This document shows, piece by piece, positions 5,269 to 8,074 of a DNA stretch of 8,074 nucleotides (position 1 is its first letter; each line of letters opens with the position of its first letter). The stretch is from the NCBI GenBank assembly GCA_002771315.1, contig PCSF01000024.1, positions 1 through 8,074 of the forward strand, in the 5' to 3' direction. The notes beneath the pieces are model-generated. The model made no database searches and was not told the origin of the DNA. It was given only the letters and a program-made list of their open reading frames with translations. The position numbers and the translations under genes were made by a program. Origin of the DNA: Desulfobacterales bacterium CG23_combo_of_CG06-09_8_20_14_all_52_9. Lineage in GTDB: Bacteria > Desulfobacterota > Desulfobacteria > Desulfobacterales > UBA2156.

Positions 5269-7308
5269 ATGTCACTTATCAAAAAAATCGGCGTCATCGG
5301 CGCAGGGAACATGGGAAGCGGAATCGCCCAGAAGATCGCCCAGGAAGGGATCCCCGTGGTCATGGTGGATTTAAAAGAGGAATTCGTCCAACGTGGGATG
5401 AACACCATCAAAAAGCTGCTCGGCGAGGGCGTCGAGAGGAAGATTTTCACTGCCGCCCAGGTGGAAGCTATTCTGAATCGCATCACCGCTACCACGGATT
5501 TCAACGCCGTAGCCGATGCCGACATCATCATCGAAGCGGTCTTCGAAGACAAGGCCGTCAAATCCGAGCTCTTCCAAAAGCTGGACAAGATCTGCTCGGA
5601 AAAAACCATCCTGGCCACGAACACCTCCAGCTTTTTTGTCCGGGAGTTTGCCGAAAAAACCTCCCGTCCGGATCGCTTTGTCGGGCTGCATTATTTCTAC
5701 CACCCGGCGAAAAACCGGCTCCTCGAAGTCATCCCCCATGAAGGAACAAGTCGGAAGACGATAGAAAAGGCAATACTTGCCGCCAAGCTCCAGGGCAAGA
5801 CCGCCATCTTGGTCAAAGATGCGCCGGGATTTGCCGTAAACCGTTTCTTCGTCCCGTTCCTCAACGAAGCCGCCCGGATGCTTGAAGAAGGCATTGCCGA
5901 CATCCCCACCATCGAAGAAGCTGTCAAGCGGGCCTTTCGCATCGGCATGGGTCCCTTCGAGCTCATGAATGTCACCGGCATTCCCATCGCCGTTCATGCG
6001 GCCACAACATTGGGAAAGGAGCTGGGTCCCTTTTATGCGCCGGCGGAAATTTTAAAAAAGCAGATGGAAAAAAGAGCGAACTGGAACCTGGAAGGCAAAG
6101 CGGATGAATCCCGCATCGAAAGACTCATGGACCGGTTCTACGGTGTCTGCCTGGGCGTCTCGGCCGCCCTTGTGGATGAGGGAGTGGCCTCCATCGAAGA
6201 CACGGATCGGGGGGCCAAGGTCGGCCTTCGGTGGGCTCAAGGGCCTTTTGAGATCGCCAACCGGATCGGCATCGACAAAACCTATGCAGTAGTATCGGCC
6301 ATCTGTAAAAAATATCCGGACTTCAAGATGCCAAAACTCCTCGAAAAGCAGAAACAATTGGGGAAACCCTTTGATTTCAGGTTGGTGGACCTTGGCATCC
6401 GGTCAGGTGTGGCCTTCATCACCATCAACCGGCCCGAAGCCATGAACGCCCTCAACGAAACCGTGTTTATCCAGCTCGAGGAGTATTTCACAAAGGCTGA
6501 AAAGGATCCGGAAGTCAAAGCCATCGTTTTCCGGGGCGCGGGAAAGGCCTTTGTTGCCGGCGCCGACATCCGCTATTTCGTGCAAAAAATAAAGACGAAC
6601 AAAATCGCCGATATCGTGGCATTCACCCGAAAGGGGCACGAATTGTTCTTGAGGATTGAAAACTGCAAAAAGCTCACCATCGCACTTTTGGAAGGGTTGT
6701 CTTTAGGCGGCGGAAGTGAGCTGGCGCTGTCCTGCCAGGCGATTGTGGCCACACCGGCCGGGTCCATGGCCTTTCCGGAAACCGGAATCGGCATCTTTCC
6801 GGGCCTGGGCGGCATGCTGAGATTTTCCCGCCATTTAGGTCCTGAACTGTCCAAGTATTTTACCTTCACCGGACAGACGCTTTACGCAAAAGAGGCTCAA
6901 GAACTAGGGCTCGTGACCCGGCTTATAGAGCCCGCCGAAGCGGAGTCGGCCATCCAATCTCTCATCGCCTCGGAAAAACCGGACAAGTATAGTCCTCGGG
7001 ATATCCCGGAACGATTCAGGAAGTTTGCCGCCGCCTGCTCACCGGAAAATGTCAAGCGTCTTTTAGCCAAACAACCGCCTTTGGGCGTTGCGGAAGACCT
7101 TGCCGCCAAAATGGCCAAATCCGTCGGGTTCAAGGCACCGCTTGCCATCAAGATGGCCAACGAAATCATCGATGCCCAGGTTGGAAAAAGCATTCCGGAA
7201 GCGGTCGAAATCGAGCTTTCGAGGCTCCACGAAATCTTTTCCACCGAAGACGCTCTCGAGGGACTGTCTTCTCTGGGGCGCAAGCGGCCGGAATACAAGG
7301 GCAAATAA
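5269..7308 (+). CDS. 3-Hydroxyacyl-CoA dehydrogenase/enoyl-CoA hydratase fusion, dehydrogenase first
   Basis: This 679-aa bifunctional beta-oxidation enzyme would hydrate an enoyl-CoA and oxidise the resulting (S)-3-hydroxyacyl-CoA with NAD+. Residues 1-185 form the NAD domain, with GVIGAGNMGSGIA at 8-20 and Asp34 ending strand two, which favours NAD+. Catalytic His141 and Glu153 are present, and Asn191 lies in PGFAVNR. The C-terminal dehydrogenase domain appears twice, at about 186-290 (GPFELMN) and 291-365 (GPFEIAN). The hydratase domain covers about 372-560: FVAGADI (428-434), LGGGSE with Glu484, and PETGIGIF with Glu504. Both hydratase glutamates are present, so both halves look active. 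Domain order is the reverse of FadB and PimF and resembles the archaeal crotonyl-CoA hydratase/3-hydroxybutyryl-CoA dehydrogenase type. AGGAG (5256-5260) precedes the start, 14 nt after the previous gene. Likely substrates are crotonyl-CoA, or the pimelyl-CoA series; the sequence does not decide. Confidence 0.88.
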   Translation: MSLIKKIGVIGAGNMGSGIAQKIAQEGIPVVMVDLKEEFVQRGMNTIKKLLGEGVERKIFTAAQVEAILNRITATTDFNAVADADIIIEAVFEDKAVKSELFQKLDKICSEKTILATNTSSFFVREFAEKTSRPDRFVGLHYFYHPAKNRLLEVIPHEGTSRKTIEKAILAAKLQGKTAILVKDAPGFAVNRFFVPFLNEAARMLEEGIADIPTIEEAVKRAFRIGMGPFELMNVTGIPIAVHAATTLGKELGPFYAPAEILKKQMEKRANWNLEGKADESRIERLMDRFYGVCLGVSAALVDEGVASIEDTDRGAKVGLRWAQGPFEIANRIGIDKTYAVVSAICKKYPDFKMPKLLEKQKQLGKPFDFRLVDLGIRSGVAFITINRPEAMNALNETVFIQLEEYFTKAEKDPEVKAIVFRGAGKAFVAGADIRYFVQKIKTNKIADIVAFTRKGHELFLRIENCKKLTIALLEGLSLGGGSELALSCQAIVATPAGSMAFPETGIGIFPGLGGMLRFSRHLGPELSKYFTFTGQTLYAKEAQELGLVTRLIEPAEAESAIQSLIASEKPDKYSPRDIPERFRKFAAACSPENVKRLLAKQPPLGVAEDLAAKMAKSVGFKAPLAIKMANEIIDAQVGKSIPEAVEIELSRLHEIFSTEDALEGLSSLGRKRPEYKGK

Positions 7309-7348
7309 AAGACGCGAGATACCCTTCACTCTGGAACCTGATGCAATC

Positions 7349-7387
7349 GGGGGGGCGTTTACCGGTCCATGAAAGCCCCCCTTTCTC
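7349..7387 (+). terminator. Probable intrinsic terminator of the five-gene operon
   Basis: GGGGGGC (7350-7356) pairs perfectly with GCCCCCC (7375-7381), with TTT/AAA (7358-7360 and 7372-7374) able to extend the stem past a bulged G, and an 11-nt loop containing ACCGGT. The tail is only a short T-rich stretch, TTTCTC, so termination may be partial. It sits 41 nt after the fusion-gene stop and upstream of the isochorismatase-family gene, separating the two units. Confidence 0.5.
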
Positions 7388-7418
7388 CTGACTTGATATT
7401 TCTAAGGAGTTTGTTTTG

Positions 7419-7988
7419 ATGCCCACAAACGAGTTTCCCGCCCTGCTAATCATCGACATGGTCAAAGACAACTTTGATCCCAAGAAAAACCTCACCATCA
7501 CCCCTCTTGCACAAAAGACGATCGACCCGATCAACCGTACGATCCGGACTTTTCGGGAGAAGAGTTGGCCCATCATCTTTTCCACGGATGCCTTCCACAA
7601 AGAGGATTTCATTTTCAAAGGGAAGATGAAACCCCATTCCCTTGCCGAAACCGAAGGGGCAAAAGTCATCGATGAACTGGACAAAAAGGAAACGGACCCG
7701 TGGCTTCCTAAACCCCGGTTTTCCGCTTTTTTTAACACCGGTCTGGAACGGCATCTGAAAAAGCACGGAGTCACCCTGTGCGTCGTAGCCGGCATCGCCA
7801 CCCATTTCTGCGTCCTCACAACGGCCATGGACGCCTTGTGCCATAATTTCAAAACGGTCATCCTGGAGGACTGCACTGCGGCTCCCTCTGAAGTCCTGCA
7901 CCGGCAGGTTCTCGACACGTACCGAAAAAACCCCCTCTATCCCCTCTTCCGCATCCTTTCTTCTCTTGAGTTTCTTACAAGTATTTAA
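7419..7988 (+). CDS. Isochorismatase-family cysteine hydrolase
   Basis: This 189-aa protein belongs to the isochorismatase-like hydrolase superfamily, which includes nicotinamidases and N-carbamoyl amide hydrolases. The catalytic triad is visible: Asp13 in LLIIDMVKDN, Lys98 in LPKPRFSAF, and the nucleophile Cys131 in GIATHFCVLTTAMDA, preceded by the typical cis-peptide region. STDAFHKED (55-63) may supply metal or substrate contacts. Length is usual for the family. The start at ATG 7419 follows AAGGAG (7404-7409) at 9 nt spacing; a TTG one codon earlier is possible. It lies behind a terminator-like hairpin and I see no convincing promoter in the gap, so it may rely on read-through. Nothing in the sequence shows its substrate. 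An amide linked to aromatic metabolism would be a guess, and an unrelated housekeeping role is equally possible. Confidence 0.8.
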   Translation: MPTNEFPALLIIDMVKDNFDPKKNLTITPLAQKTIDPINRTIRTFREKSWPIIFSTDAFHKEDFIFKGKMKPHSLAETEGAKVIDELDKKETDPWLPKPRFSAFFNTGLERHLKKHGVTLCVVAGIATHFCVLTTAMDALCHNFKTVILEDCTAAPSEVLHRQVLDTYRKNPLYPLFRILSSLEFLTSI

Positions 7989-8074
7989 ACCGTTGCGGGA
8001 TTTTTTCCGTTTTCCAACCTCCTTTTCCCGGACCGGATGACCAATATCCCGGAAGCCGGATCGGTGATCTATCA

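Noticed and set aside
7166..7918. A 250-codon open frame on the minus strand spanning the end of the fusion gene and the isochorismatase gene
   Set aside because: It crosses two well-supported genes and the intergenic hairpin, and no family is recognisable.
8037..8074. Possible start of another plus-strand gene (ATG followed by TNIPEAGSVIY)
   Set aside because: There is no convincing ribosome site and only 12 codons are visible, too little to support a gene.

Overview
The window is a catabolic gene cluster for the lower benzoyl-CoA pathway, the central route by which anaerobes degrade aromatic compounds. The pairing of ring hydrolase BamA/Oah with dehydrogenase Had, the surrounding CoA-thioester beta-oxidation genes, and the style of the intergenic repeat suggest an obligately anaerobic, sulfate-reducing or syntrophic bacterium of the former Deltaproteobacteria (Desulfobacterota). 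The taxon is an inference; no rRNA or other phylogenetic marker is present.

Layout. On the minus strand, positions 1-1524 hold had (6-hydroxycyclohex-1-ene-1-carbonyl-CoA dehydrogenase) followed by the first 120 codons of bamA/oah (6-oxocyclohex-1-ene-1-carbonyl-CoA hydrolase), which runs off the left edge. Positions 1525-1965 are a 441-nt divergent regulatory region. It holds promoter-like hexamers for both directions, two copies of a 15-bp dyad that may be a shared operator, an 18-bp perfect palindrome, and a 137-bp nested inverted-repeat element resembling a MITE. On the plus strand, 1966-7308 is a probable five-gene operon: a FabG-like SDR; an SCP2-type thiolase; a DUF35 zinc-ribbon/OB-fold partner; an enoyl-CoA hydratase-family protein resembling dienoyl-CoA hydratase (Dch/BamR); and a 679-aa fusion of 3-hydroxyacyl-CoA dehydrogenase (N-terminal) and enoyl-CoA hydratase (C-terminal). 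A terminator-like hairpin follows, then an isochorismatase-family cysteine hydrolase (7419-7988). The last 86 nt hold nothing I can support.

How the genes may work together. Dch would hydrate cyclohexa-1,5-diene-1-carbonyl-CoA, Had would oxidise the product, and BamA would open the ring to 3-hydroxypimelyl-CoA. The SDR or the HADH domain could then oxidise this to 3-oxopimelyl-CoA. The thiolase/DUF35 pair, which resembles BbsB/BbsA of anaerobic toluene degradation, could cleave it to glutaryl-CoA and acetyl-CoA. The fusion enzyme could also serve the later crotonyl-CoA to acetoacetyl-CoA steps. The first three assignments rest on family recognition; the substrates of the SDR, thiolase pair and fusion are inferred from context. 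Benzoyl-CoA reductase, glutaryl-CoA dehydrogenase and any aromatic-CoA ligase are not in this window.
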